Source of the DNA: Mucilaginibacter sp.
GTDB lineage: Bacteria > Bacteroidota > Bacteroidia > Sphingobacteriales > Sphingobacteriaceae
DNA length: 64,000 nt
Direction: 5' to 3'
Assembly (NCBI RefSeq): GCF_028288225.1
Contig: NZ_JAQBOC010000060.1
Location: forward strand, 1-64,000
In this document: piece by piece, positions 18,851-27,843 of the stretch
Position numbering within the stretch: position 1 is the stretch's first letter
How the letters are laid out: each line of letters opens with the position of its first letter
Program-made: the position numbers and the translations under genes
Notes under the pieces: model-generated
What the model was told of the DNA's origin: nothing
The model's input: the letters and a program-made list of their open reading frames with translations, nothing else
Database searches by the model: none

Positions 18851-20440
18851 TTAATTTACATCCCACCATAAACGTTTGCCGGCACTGTCATCGCCACCAA
18901 ATTCTTTGGCCACAGCGGCATCAACCTGCGCCTTTGACGCGTTGGTAAATGTTCCTGAATACGGCATGCGTTTTACAAAATCGCCGTCAGCTATTTTGCC
19001 CTGGCTATCATTCTTTTTTACAGGGTATAGGTGCGGGTAACCGGTTCTTCTAAATTCGGCCCAGCCTTCATAACCTTCAGGGTATACGGCTATCCACTTT
19101 TGTGTAATAACGCGTTCCAGCTTCCTGGCCAGGGGGTCGCCCTCAGTCCATTTAACAGTAATGTTTGAAAGTGGTGCAGCGTCATTAGCATGGTTTTTAG
19201 GGTCCACATAAGCTGCCGGAGTTGAGGTGGCATCTGTAAGGTAAGTGTCAACACCGCCTGCTCCATATTCAATGAACGATGCTCTAATGCCTTCTTCGTA
19301 AAAGATTTGGGCCGAGCCTCCGCCCATGTTCCAGCCTTTAAGCGCACCTTCCGCCCGCAGAAAGAAACTTTCAGCTCCGCTCATAATTTTTAGCGGTGCA
19401 CCGAATGAAGTTGCAAGCTTTGAAAAATTGCTGTAAGTACCTGTAGTGAGCGCTATCCCTGTTCTTATACCTTCAATCTGGCCGTTAAGTGCAGGATCAT
19501 CAGCAGGTAAGGCCATTTTAGTAAGCCTTGGATCTTTTAAACCGCCTAATATTGAACTAACTGGAGCGCCTAAACGCATATCACCCCATGATGTTACGAT
19601 CTCATCAAGGGGATTTTGTCCAGATACATTCATGAAGAACCCACCATCGGCAGCTTCTAAAACGCCATACTTATTGCTTACTGCCGATTCTGCTTCTGCT
19701 TTTGCTTTTGTGCCATCAATATTTGAGATCCGGATGGCTAAGCGTAATTTCAGTGTATTGGCGGTCTTAATCCACTTAGCGTAATCCCCGCCAAATTTGC
19801 TGTTATCAAATGGTTTGAAACGAAGCTGGTCAGCATTCGGTTCCTTATCTTCAACAGCAGATAACGCGGCAATCGCCTGGTCAAGATCAGCAAAAAATGC
19901 ATTATATGCTTCCTGCACGCTATCAAACGGAACGTTGGCTGTTGTTCCTATCTTGCTGTAAGGGATAGGGCCAAAGGTATCTGCTGCCCTGCTGGCGCCA
20001 AATACTTTACAAATCAGGGCTATCCCATACAGATCGGGATATTTTGTATCAAATCCCTTTAATTTCCATTGCAGCCAGGTGTTCAGTATATTTTGCTGCG
20101 GAACATCCCAGCAATAATCAACCCAACCGCTAACAAAACTGTAGGTAAAATTATTTACGTTACCCAAAAAAACCGAAGGCACAGCGGTATAGCCTGCATA
20201 CTCATCCTGCCCAAGATCCTGCTGCCCCTGGTAAATATAATTTACCGGCGATTCGATGTTTGTCATCATGCCTGGTAATAAAATACTTGCTTCTTTACCG
20301 TCAATTTTCAGCAGGTCCTGCGGTAACAGTTTTAAATCCTGGTTAAGGCCGTTCATATCCTTTCGGCAAGAGGTAGTAAAGGATAGCAGGACGATCACGC
20401 TAAGCGTGATTGTACTTTTTATATTTTTTAATTTTTTCAT
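18851..20440 (-). CDS. SusD-like (SusD/RagB, SusD-like_2 type) lipoprotein (PUL 2)
   Basis: A 529-residue lipoprotein with Cys25 in its lipobox (SFTTSC). The GQDEYAGY, ADTFGPIPYSKIG, RLAIRISNIDG and FLRAEGALKGW segments are typical of the compact SusD-like_2 branch rather than of RagB. The C-terminal EGWAEFRRTGYP motif also fits. It starts 23 bp behind the SusC gene at 20464-23523, so both form one operon, closed by the terminator at 18774. No glycosidase gene follows it in the operon, so the substrate is not evident from direct neighbours. Confidence 0.93.
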   Translation of the reverse strand: MKKLKNIKSTITLSVIVLLSFTTSCRKDMNGLNQDLKLLPQDLLKIDGKEASILLPGMMTNIESPVNYIYQGQQDLGQDEYAGYTAVPSVFLGNVNNFTYSFVSGWVDYCWDVPQQNILNTWLQWKLKGFDTKYPDLYGIALICKVFGASRAADTFGPIPYSKIGTTANVPFDSVQEAYNAFFADLDQAIAALSAVEDKEPNADQLRFKPFDNSKFGGDYAKWIKTANTLKLRLAIRISNIDGTKAKAEAESAVSNKYGVLEAADGGFFMNVSGQNPLDEIVTSWGDMRLGAPVSSILGGLKDPRLTKMALPADDPALNGQIEGIRTGIALTTGTYSNFSKLATSFGAPLKIMSGAESFFLRAEGALKGWNMGGGSAQIFYEEGIRASFIEYGAGGVDTYLTDATSTPAAYVDPKNHANDAAPLSNITVKWTEGDPLARKLERVITQKWIAVYPEGYEGWAEFRRTGYPHLYPVKKNDSQGKIADGDFVKRMPYSGTFTNASKAQVDAAVAKEFGGDDSAGKRLWWDVN

Positions 20441-20463
20441 CGTTGTAATGATTAATATTATAA

Positions 20464-23400
20464 TTAAAGCGAAGTTCTGACACTAAAACCGAAAGAACGG
20501 GTAGCAGGCACACCAAAGCCATCAATACCCATAGTATTAGTTGTTGTGGAAATAGCCTGTTCCGGATCATAAGGGGCCTTCTTATAAAAGAAGAACAGGT
20601 TATGGCCGGTTAAAGAGATATTTAAATTTTTAAAGGTTTTGCCGATAAGCGGGAAGGTATAGCCTAAGGCAAGCTCCCTTAAACGGATGTTTGTAGCGCT
20701 ATAGGTGTATTCGGGCACTGCTGCACCATCTGCACCGGCGGATATTGCTGTGTAATACGCCTGGGCATCAACCATTTTGCCGTTAACTAATACTCCGCCT
20801 GCATTACGTGCATCAGCCGTCCGCTGCGAAATTCCTTTATAGTCAAGCCAGGTTTGCGTCATCGAAAATGTCTGTCCGCCAAAACGGCTGTCAATCAAAA
20901 ACGAAAGGTTAATCTTTTTATAACGGAAGCTGTTATTAAAACCGGCTAAAAATTTAGGATTTGGGTTACCAACATACCTGGGATCATTTGCCGGGGTCAG
21001 AATAGGGATCCCGTTAGCATCAACTTTTATTGATCCATCAGGGTTTTTATCTATAAGTCTGCCATAATAATCACCAAAAGCGCCATATTTGCCATCTTTG
21101 GGCTTTGTTAACCAGGTTGCAACCAAACGTGTATTATCTGATGATGAAACTACATAATAGTTCGCAACATATAATGGGCTAAGGGCCCGTATTTGGTTGG
21201 AGTTGTGCGAAAAGTTTAAAGCAGGTGTCCATTTTAAATCGCCAAAGCTCGCGTTGTAGCTAATGGTTCCTTCAAAACCAAAGTTCCTGATCTCTCCGCC
21301 ATTCAATATGAAGCTTTGTGCACCCGATCCTGAAGGTGCTGCGATAGTGATGATCTGATCGCTGGTATGCGCATCATAATAAGCAAGGTCAACGTTTACT
21401 TTATTAAATAAGGTAAGCTGTGCACCAATTTCAAATGTTTTTGTACGTTCAGGTTTTATCTCAACCGGTGGGTTAGTGCCATCAAAAAACGGAAGCTGAC
21501 TTATTGCTTGTGTGCCGACTATCGGTTGGAGATTATTAAGCGAGTAAGGAGGATTACTGTTATTGGCCCCCAGGCCAGGTGCGCGGCCAACGTTGGCATA
21601 GGATGCCCTTAACTTAGCGTATGACAATACATTTGATGTGCCAATTGTATTTGTTAAAACATACGATAAACCTACCGATGGATAAAAGAATGAACTTGGT
21701 GTGGTGGACGCCCATTCGTTACGCCCGGTAGCATTCAGGAACAGGGTTTCTTTATATCCGATAGTGGCTGTAGCCAGCACGGCTTGTGTAATGCCTTTAT
21801 ATTCGTGTTCATTTGTGGCCAACGGGTGTGTCTGATCATAATTATTAGCCGAAAAATAATTGGCCAGGCTCAACCCATAATTATTGGTGCTTTGCAGATT
21901 GGTACTATAGTCAAAGCTCCTGTCGTCCGATGCACCTAAAGTGGCTTCAAGCGAAAAATCCCGGCCAACCCTGGTATCAGCAGAAAGTAACAGATCCGAA
22001 TATAAATGAGTGCCATAACCCTGGCCCGTGTAATAAGATCCGTTAATGCTTTGCTGTGCACTTTGCGCAACCGGATCGGTAGTAGCGTAATTTTTGTTCT
22101 CGTTGCGGTAGTTATAACCATCTAAAGTGGTACGTGCCTGCAAATTGAGCCATTTGGCAAAATCATACTTTGCTTTAAATGATGATATGTAGCGGCTTGA
22201 AGAACGTTCATTCAGGTCCCTGTATGCTATCCAGTACGGGTTTTGATTTGAGCTGAATTCATTTTTTTCGTAAGGCCAGTTTTGCTCACTTAAACCGCGT
22301 GTAGCGTTATATGTTTCAAAATGATTTTTATCGTAGTTGCCAAAATTATCATCAGTAGGGAACTGGTATAAACCAAACATCGGGCTAAAGGTTAAGCCGG
22401 CCTTTGGCGGGTTTTCCTGTTTCTGATAGATATAGTTAACCGAGGCATCAAGCGTTAACTTGTCATTTAAAAATTTACCTGATCCTCTTAATGTGAAGTT
22501 ATGCTTTAAAAGCGAATTGTTGGGAACAATACCTGTTGCTTTGGTGTTTGCATAAGATGCATAAAACAAAGCTTTTTCGTTGCCGCCAGAAAGCGATACC
22601 CCATTGATATAGGTTTTACCTGTATTAAAAAAGTTTTTAATAAATGCATTGCTTGCACCTGTTGATTTAGCCCCCCACATATCATCGGCGCCTGGGGTTG
22701 TACGGCCATAAGTTGTTTGTGGCGATGGCAAGCCAGTAGCCGTATCAAAAGTAGTAGATGAGTTGAAATCTACTCTGGTGGCGCCGGATTTGCCTTTTTT
22801 GGTTACTATAAGCAAGGCTCCGTTTGCGGCTGCACTACCGTATAGCGCGGCTGCACTGGCTCCCTTAAGTACCTGGATACTTTCAATATCATCAGGGTTA
22901 AGGTTTGACAGTGGGTCGATGCCTGCACCATCACCAAGACCTGCACTTGTGCCGCCCGCGCCCTGGCCAATAGGGATTCCATCAATTACATAAATAGGGG
23001 CGCTGTTGCCACCTATTGACTTGGGGCCTCTCAATTCAATCCTTGATGCACTCCCGGGACCGCCTGTACCCTTGGTAATTACCAAACCGGCAGCTTTACC
23101 GGCAAGTGAATTCACAAAGTTAGGGTCTTTGGCTTTTTCAAGCTCGGTACCGCCTACGTTTTGAGTGGCATAGGTTAAGCTTTTGGTTTTTTGCTCAATA
23201 CCCAGCGCAGTTACCGTTACTGTTTCCAGCATGTGCTGGTCGCTCTGGAGAACAACGTTTATCACTGCACCGTTTACCTTCACGGTTTGAGTTACAAACC
23301 CAATAAAGCTAAACACCAATGATGAGCCTGTTGGTGCGCTGATGGAATAGCTTCCTTCAACACTGGTTGAGGTACCGCTGGTAGTTCCGGCTACCTTAAC

Positions 23401-23523
23401 ATTTACCCCCGGCAGGGGTTGGTTGTGATCATCTGTCACAGTACCCTTTACGGTTACATTTTGTGCGGAAGCATACATAAAGCAGCCAAGCAGAAATGTA
23501 ACCAACATGTAGAGTTTTTTCAT
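20464..23523 (-). CDS. SusC/RagA-family TonB-dependent transporter (PUL 2)
   Basis: A 1019-residue outer-membrane transporter. It has a signal peptide cleaved near ASA-Q (residue 20), a CarboxypepD_reg-like domain (about 22-95, GTVTDDHNQPLPGVNVKVAGT), a plug (about 110-245, VIDGIPIGQG, SAAANGALLIVTKKGKSG) and a barrel ending in FGFSVRTSL. It shares an operon with SusD at 18851. Its upstream region holds a CTAC-N7-CTAC element at 23614-23628, 90 bp from the start and in the sense orientation, so it is a likely member of the regulon described in the findings. Confidence 0.96.
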   Translation of the reverse strand: MKKLYMLVTFLLGCFMYASAQNVTVKGTVTDDHNQPLPGVNVKVAGTTSGTSTSVEGSYSISAPTGSSLVFSFIGFVTQTVKVNGAVINVVLQSDQHMLETVTVTALGIEQKTKSLTYATQNVGGTELEKAKDPNFVNSLAGKAAGLVITKGTGGPGSASRIELRGPKSIGGNSAPIYVIDGIPIGQGAGGTSAGLGDGAGIDPLSNLNPDDIESIQVLKGASAAALYGSAAANGALLIVTKKGKSGATRVDFNSSTTFDTATGLPSPQTTYGRTTPGADDMWGAKSTGASNAFIKNFFNTGKTYINGVSLSGGNEKALFYASYANTKATGIVPNNSLLKHNFTLRGSGKFLNDKLTLDASVNYIYQKQENPPKAGLTFSPMFGLYQFPTDDNFGNYDKNHFETYNATRGLSEQNWPYEKNEFSSNQNPYWIAYRDLNERSSSRYISSFKAKYDFAKWLNLQARTTLDGYNYRNENKNYATTDPVAQSAQQSINGSYYTGQGYGTHLYSDLLLSADTRVGRDFSLEATLGASDDRSFDYSTNLQSTNNYGLSLANYFSANNYDQTHPLATNEHEYKGITQAVLATATIGYKETLFLNATGRNEWASTTPSSFFYPSVGLSYVLTNTIGTSNVLSYAKLRASYANVGRAPGLGANNSNPPYSLNNLQPIVGTQAISQLPFFDGTNPPVEIKPERTKTFEIGAQLTLFNKVNVDLAYYDAHTSDQIITIAAPSGSGAQSFILNGGEIRNFGFEGTISYNASFGDLKWTPALNFSHNSNQIRALSPLYVANYYVVSSSDNTRLVATWLTKPKDGKYGAFGDYYGRLIDKNPDGSIKVDANGIPILTPANDPRYVGNPNPKFLAGFNNSFRYKKINLSFLIDSRFGGQTFSMTQTWLDYKGISQRTADARNAGGVLVNGKMVDAQAYYTAISAGADGAAVPEYTYSATNIRLRELALGYTFPLIGKTFKNLNISLTGHNLFFFYKKAPYDPEQAISTTTNTMGIDGFGVPATRSFGFSVRTSL

Positions 23524-23613
23524 AAAAATAAATTGTTTAAAGTGAAAATTAGGACGTTAGTTTCACCGAACTTACAATGAAATATTTACGGTTGTATGAC
23601 TTTTGGTGACTGG

Positions 23614-23628
23614 TAGAGGTAATGTAGT
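23614..23628 (-). promoter_or_regulatory. CTAC-N7-CTAC element, copy 1 (SusC2)
   Basis: On the minus strand this reads CTACATTACCTCTAC: two CTAC boxes 11 bp apart. It ends 90 bp upstream of the SusC start and has the sense orientation for SusC. It matches copies 2 and 3 at 13 of 15 positions. Confidence 0.7.
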
Positions 23629-23725
23629 GGTTTACTCAATACAGCTGATACGGAGTATTTCATGTTTCAATTTGTACAACCCTGAACGGCAAATAATTGA
23701 GATAAAGCAAAATTTGCCGGCTGCA

Positions 23726-23740
23726 CTACATCACCACTAC
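23726..23740 (+). promoter_or_regulatory. CTAC-N7-CTAC element, copy 2 (ThuA-1)
   Basis: Reads CTACATCACCACTAC on the plus strand and is identical over all 15 bases to copy 3 at 24738. It lies 93 bp upstream of the ThuA ATG at 23834. Confidence 0.75.
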
Positions 23741-23833
23741 TTTTAGATGTAAAAAAGTCATAAATAAAAAGTTTCCCATATACTTGTCACAAGTGGCAAT
23801 GCCCTGCATCTTATGTTATATTTTAAACCGGCA

Positions 23834-24601
23834 ATGAAAAAACACGCAATAAACCTGCTCCTTTACCTATTTTTTGTTTGCAGTGCTTATAACACTATTG
23901 CCCAAACAACCCAAAAGCCCAGGTTTAAGGCCATTGCCATTGCAGAGATTGGCGGAGGGCACGCTTTATTTGACGCAGCCGCAAAAGTTTGGTTAAATAA
24001 ACTGGCAATTGATAGTAATTTCACAATTGACTATATCAGCGATACAAAATCAATCAATAAAGATTTTTTAAAACAGTACCAGCTTTTTATCCAGCTGGAT
24101 TATCCGCCCTACCCATGGGAAAAAGAGGCGCAGGATGCTTTTGAAGATTATATTGAAAATGGCCGTGGTGGATGGATCGGTTTTCATCACCCTACCTTGT
24201 TGGGTGCGTTTGATGGTTATCCCATGTGGCAATGGTATTCAGGTTTCATGGGCAATATTGAATTTAAGCGCCACATTCCCGGTGGTACGGAGGCTAAACT
24301 TACTATTGAAGATGCTGCTCATCCAGTTATGAAAGGAATCTCTGCTGCTTTCACAACTAAAGATGAATGGTACATCTATAATAAGAGTCCACGCGCTAAT
24401 GTGCATGTGCTGGCAAGCATTGATGAAGCAACTTATAATCCACCCAAGGACGTTAAAATGGGAGATCATCCTGTTATATGGACCAATGAGCATGTCAAAG
24501 CAAAAAATATTTACATAGCCATGGGGCATTTCCCGGAACTTTTTGAGGACAGTAATTATACTACCCTGGTTCGGAACGCAATATTTTGGGTGGTTAGGTA
24601 G
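23834..24601 (+). CDS. Secreted ThuA-like domain protein (ThuA-1)
   Basis: I prefer the ATG at 23834 over the in-frame ATG at 23813, because it opens directly with a signal peptide (MKKHAINLLLYLFF, cleaved near TIAQ). The remaining 230 residues are a ThuA domain, a class I glutamine-amidotransferase-like fold: GRGGWIGFHHPTLLG, PMWQWYSGFMG, DHPVIWTNEH and MGHFPELFED. ThuA proteins were first linked to trehalose and 3-keto-sugar metabolism; the function of secreted single-domain forms is unsettled. It is a close relative of the protein at 31457 (same FHH.TLLG.FDGYPMWQW block). It stands alone between the divergent SusC and the regulator at 24873, with its own CTAC element. Confidence 0.88.
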   Translation: MKKHAINLLLYLFFVCSAYNTIAQTTQKPRFKAIAIAEIGGGHALFDAAAKVWLNKLAIDSNFTIDYISDTKSINKDFLKQYQLFIQLDYPPYPWEKEAQDAFEDYIENGRGGWIGFHHPTLLGAFDGYPMWQWYSGFMGNIEFKRHIPGGTEAKLTIEDAAHPVMKGISAAFTTKDEWYIYNKSPRANVHVLASIDEATYNPPKDVKMGDHPVIWTNEHVKAKNIYIAMGHFPELFEDSNYTTLVRNAIFWVVR

Positions 24602-24604
24602 AAT

Positions 24605-24720
24605 CAGGATTCAAGAGATCAAGAATCAAGAAAGGGTGTTATGTTGAGGCACCCACCAGGCATCGTTCTAAAATTCAAGTTAGTACAGTTACTTCTTGAT
24701 TCTTGACCTCTTGAATCTTG
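24605..24720. repeat. Long inverted repeat, caagaatcaag family, copy 2
   Basis: Arms 24605-24632 and 24693-24720 (28 nt each) pair at 26 of 28 positions around a 60-nt loop. It begins directly behind the ThuA-1 stop codon, so it probably forms the 3' end of that transcript. Confidence 0.85.
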
Positions 24721-24737
24721 CCTCTCTCCTCCGCCCT

Positions 24738-24752
24738 CTACATCACCACTAC
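24738..24752 (+). promoter_or_regulatory. CTAC-N7-CTAC element, copy 3 (Reg_prop regulator)
   Basis: Identical in all 15 bases to copy 2. It lies 120 bp upstream of the regulator start at 24873, in sense orientation, and suggests autoregulation. Confidence 0.75.
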
Positions 24753-24872
24753 AAAATTTAATAAATTATAGCTAAAAAGCTTTATAAATAGCCCTACAAG
24801 CTTTTCAAAGTTAAATTCCGTTCGGTTTATATAAAATCTTCATTAATTTACGGTTCTAATTATTTAGCCGGA

Positions 24873-27791
24873 ATGTTAATTAAAAAAAACGTTTTATTAA
24901 TTATTGTATTCCTTGCTTTAACCGGCCTGGCAGTTGCGCAGCCTACCATTGGTATACCGGCTATTAAAAACTATACTCACGCCGATTATAATGCCGCTAC
25001 CGAAATTTGGGATGTTAACCAGGATAAAAATGGCATTCTATACTTCGCAAACGATGAAGGACTATTATCGTTCGATGGGAGCTACTGGAAAACTTACCAG
25101 ATGCCCAACAAGGCCTCCATTAAATCGGTGGCGGTAGATCCTTCCGGAAGGATCTATTGTGGGGGACAAGATGAGATTGGTTACTTTTTTCCGGATAAGG
25201 ATGGCATTTTAAAATTTCACTCATTAAAAAACCTGCTGCCCCAAAAAGCCCGGCAATTTGCTGATATATGGAATATTGTTCTTTTTAATAACGAGGTGTT
25301 CTTTCGCACCATTGAGTGCATTTTTGAGCTAAAAGACAACGAGCTAAAAACATTCGATGCCCCGGGGGGATGGCGCTTATTGTCAAAAGCAGGCTCACAG
25401 CTTTATGCTGAAGATAAGGATTCAGGCCTGATGATCTTTAAAAGTGGCCAATGGCAACACTGCTGCGGTGCCTCACCTACTGCCGAACTACAGGTGACCG
25501 GGATAATTGATTATAAAAAGGATACCCTGCTGGTTACCACTTTAAAAAAAGGTTTGTTTTTAATGACAGGGTCATCTCTCATTAAAAAAAGCACCGCGAT
25601 TGATAATATCCTAAACAATGACCTTGTTACCTGTACAAAAAAGATAGCAGATGACCGCTATGCCGTAGGCAGCGTGGCAAAAGGTCTTTTTATAATTGAT
25701 GGAAAAGGGAACCTGGTTGAGCGTCTTTCAATTAACGAGGGCCTGCAAAATAACAATATACATGCTGTACTGATTGATCACGATAAAAACTTATGGCTCG
25801 GTCTTGAGAACGGGCTCGATTTTATAAATTATAATACATCAGTAAAGCACATCTACATTGATAAAGAAAACCAGGTAAAAAGCAATGCTGCAATTGTATT
25901 TAATAAAAAGCTGTTTATCGGCACATCAAACGGGTTATACAGCATCCCGCTCGATCAGCAGAAGGATATCAGCAAAAGCAAAGGCATTTTTACCGGGGTT
26001 GGAAACACGAAGGGCCAGGTATATAATTTAAGCGAGATAGATCATAACCTGGCTTTAGCACACCAGGACGGCGCAATGCTATTGCGCAACAACCGGGCCG
26101 AGCCAATAACAACCGGGCAGGGTGCCTGGATGTTTAAGCCCATTCCTAACTCAAATGACATTATCATTAGCACCTATACAGGCTTACAACTTGTAAAAAA
26201 TGTAAACGGTAATTTCACAAGCGCAGGAAAAATTGAAGGGATCTATGAGTCTCTCTCTACCATTGCAAGGGATAATACTAACACAATATGGGCATCACAC
26301 CCATACAGGGGTATTTACAAAATACAATTGTCGCCGGACAAAAAAAAGATTATCATATATACCCAGTATACCGAAAAAAACGGACTACCTTCTATATTGA
26401 ATAACCAGGTATATTTTATAAAAAATAAAATTATTGCCGGCACCGAAAAAGGCATTTTTGAATACAGCGCTGTTAAAAATAAATTTATCCGCTCAGCTTG
26501 GTTTAATCCCATTTTTGGCGATGCTACCATTGAGTATTTAACAGAAGATAAGGGCGGTAATATTTGGTTTATCAGCAATCAGCGGGTTGGTGTTGTTGAT
26601 TTTACAAAACCGTCGGCAAATAAGCCATATAATGTTGTTTATTTCCCCGAGATGGCCGGCCAGATGGTAAAGGGTTCCGGATTTATATATCCTTATGACG
26701 CCGAAAATATTTTTGTAGGTTCGGCAAATGGGATCTTTCATTTAAACTACCGCCAATATATTGCCACAGAACGTACAATGAATGTATTGCTAACCACGGT
26801 TAAAACTATTGCCGAAAAGGACAGTCTGATTTTTGGCGGTTATTTTATGAAAAATAACAAAATAACCGATGTTCAATACACCAAACATATTCCCACCGTA
26901 ACCAATCACTGGAATTCATTCCACTTTGAATACTCATCAACATTATTTGCCCAAAAAAGCAACGAAGAGTTTACCTATAAGTTGATAGGGTTTGATAAGG
27001 ATTGGTCGAAATGGTCGCCTAAAACAGAGAAGGATTATACGAATTTGCCGTACGGCACCTATACGTTTTCGATAAAGGCGCGCAATAATCTGGGCAATGC
27101 ATCTGCCCCGGTAAGCTATACTTTTAAGGTTGAACCTGCATCGTACCAAACTGCATGGGCCTATTTCTTTTATGTTTTAATGATAACCTGCGCCATTTTT
27201 TGGGCTGCAAGGGCACAGCACAAAAAGTTTAAAGCTCACGAAAAAAGGCACGAGGATGAGCAAAAAAGATTACAATATTTACACAGTCTGGAGCTTGACC
27301 GCAATGAAAAGGAAATCATAGCTTTAAAGAACGATAACCTGGAAACTGAGCTTAATTACAAAAATAAGGAATTGGCAACCGTAACCATGCACCTGGTTGA
27401 CAGGGGCCGCCTGCTGCTGAACATTAAGGATGAACTGATGGTATTAACAAAGAGGCTGAATATTCCCGATCCTTTGTACCAGTTCAGAAGCGTTTTTAAA
27501 CTTTTGAGCGATACGGATAAAAACAACGACGACTGGAACCATTTTGCCATATACTTTGACCAGGTGCACAATAATTTTCTAAGCACCATGAAAACCAAAT
27601 TCCCGGGTCTTAGCTCAACCGATTTAAAGCTTTGTGCCTATTTAAGACTTAACCTAACCTCAAAAGAAATAGCGCAGCTGCTTAACATCTCCCTTAAAGG
27701 CGTTGAGATCAGCAGGTACCGGGTTCGCAAAAAGCTTAATCTTTCAACAGATGTGCATCTGTATGATTTTTTGATAGATATAACTAATTAA
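24873..27791 (+). CDS. Membrane-spanning regulator: Reg_prop propellers, Y_Y_Y domain, TM, LuxR-type HTH
   Basis: A 972-residue protein with a signal peptide (to about residue 22, GLAVAQ). Two periplasmic propellers of the Reg_prop type cover about 30-640 (NGILYFANDEGLLSFDG, NLWLGLENGLDFI, NIWFISNQRVGVVD). A Y_Y_Y beta-sandwich lies at about 690-755 (NLPYGTYTFSIKARNNLGN) and a single TM helix at about 760-780. A coiled coil follows (about 785-850), then a LuxR/GerE-like HTH at about 913-972 (LTSKEIAQLLNISLKGVEISRYRVRKKL). HisKA, HATPase and receiver domains are all absent, unlike hybrid two-component regulators of PULs, so it is a one-component membrane regulator. A CTAC element precedes its own gene. 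Confidence 0.9.
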   Translation: MLIKKNVLLIIVFLALTGLAVAQPTIGIPAIKNYTHADYNAATEIWDVNQDKNGILYFANDEGLLSFDGSYWKTYQMPNKASIKSVAVDPSGRIYCGGQDEIGYFFPDKDGILKFHSLKNLLPQKARQFADIWNIVLFNNEVFFRTIECIFELKDNELKTFDAPGGWRLLSKAGSQLYAEDKDSGLMIFKSGQWQHCCGASPTAELQVTGIIDYKKDTLLVTTLKKGLFLMTGSSLIKKSTAIDNILNNDLVTCTKKIADDRYAVGSVAKGLFIIDGKGNLVERLSINEGLQNNNIHAVLIDHDKNLWLGLENGLDFINYNTSVKHIYIDKENQVKSNAAIVFNKKLFIGTSNGLYSIPLDQQKDISKSKGIFTGVGNTKGQVYNLSEIDHNLALAHQDGAMLLRNNRAEPITTGQGAWMFKPIPNSNDIIISTYTGLQLVKNVNGNFTSAGKIEGIYESLSTIARDNTNTIWASHPYRGIYKIQLSPDKKKIIIYTQYTEKNGLPSILNNQVYFIKNKIIAGTEKGIFEYSAVKNKFIRSAWFNPIFGDATIEYLTEDKGGNIWFISNQRVGVVDFTKPSANKPYNVVYFPEMAGQMVKGSGFIYPYDAENIFVGSANGIFHLNYRQYIATERTMNVLLTTVKTIAEKDSLIFGGYFMKNNKITDVQYTKHIPTVTNHWNSFHFEYSSTLFAQKSNEEFTYKLIGFDKDWSKWSPKTEKDYTNLPYGTYTFSIKARNNLGNASAPVSYTFKVEPASYQTAWAYFFYVLMITCAIFWAARAQHKKFKAHEKRHEDEQKRLQYLHSLELDRNEKEIIALKNDNLETELNYKNKELATVTMHLVDRGRLLLNIKDELMVLTKRLNIPDPLYQFRSVFKLLSDTDKNNDDWNHFAIYFDQVHNNFLSTMKTKFPGLSSTDLKLCAYLRLNLTSKEIAQLLNISLKGVEISRYRVRKKLNLSTDVHLYDFLIDITN

Positions 27792-27793
27792 AA

Positions 27794-27838
27794 ATTGTCA
27801 TTGCAAGCGATAGCGTGGCAATCGCTTGCAATGACAAT
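27794..27838. repeat. Perfect 18-bp inverted repeat between convergent genes
   Basis: Arms 27794-27811 and 27821-27838 pair perfectly over 18 bp with a 9-nt loop. It sits 2 bp behind the stop of the regulator and 5 bp from the stop of the convergent amine oxidase. It probably works as a bidirectional terminator. The tcattgcaagcgat core resembles a repeat I associate with many Bacteroidetes genomes, which I cannot verify here. Confidence 0.85.
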
Positions 27839-27843
27839 AGGGC

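Larger units (their letters stand above)
23524..23833. other. Divergent promoter region between SusC2 and ThuA-1
   Basis: No gene is supported in these 310 bp. The region holds two copies of the 15-bp CTAC-N7-CTAC element in opposite orientation: 23614-23628 reading toward SusC and 23726-23740 reading toward ThuA. They are about 90 bp from the respective starts, as expected of a shared divergent control region. Confidence 0.75.

Noticed and set aside
23614..23740. CTAC element as an inverted-repeat operator
   Set aside because: Each copy is a direct repeat of CTAC, not a palindrome; the inverted look at 23614/23726 comes from two copies facing divergent genes.
24873..27791. Hybrid two-component regulator
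   Set aside because: The propellers and Y_Y_Y domain suggest it, but no HisKA, HATPase or receiver domain is present; the C-terminus is a LuxR-type HTH.
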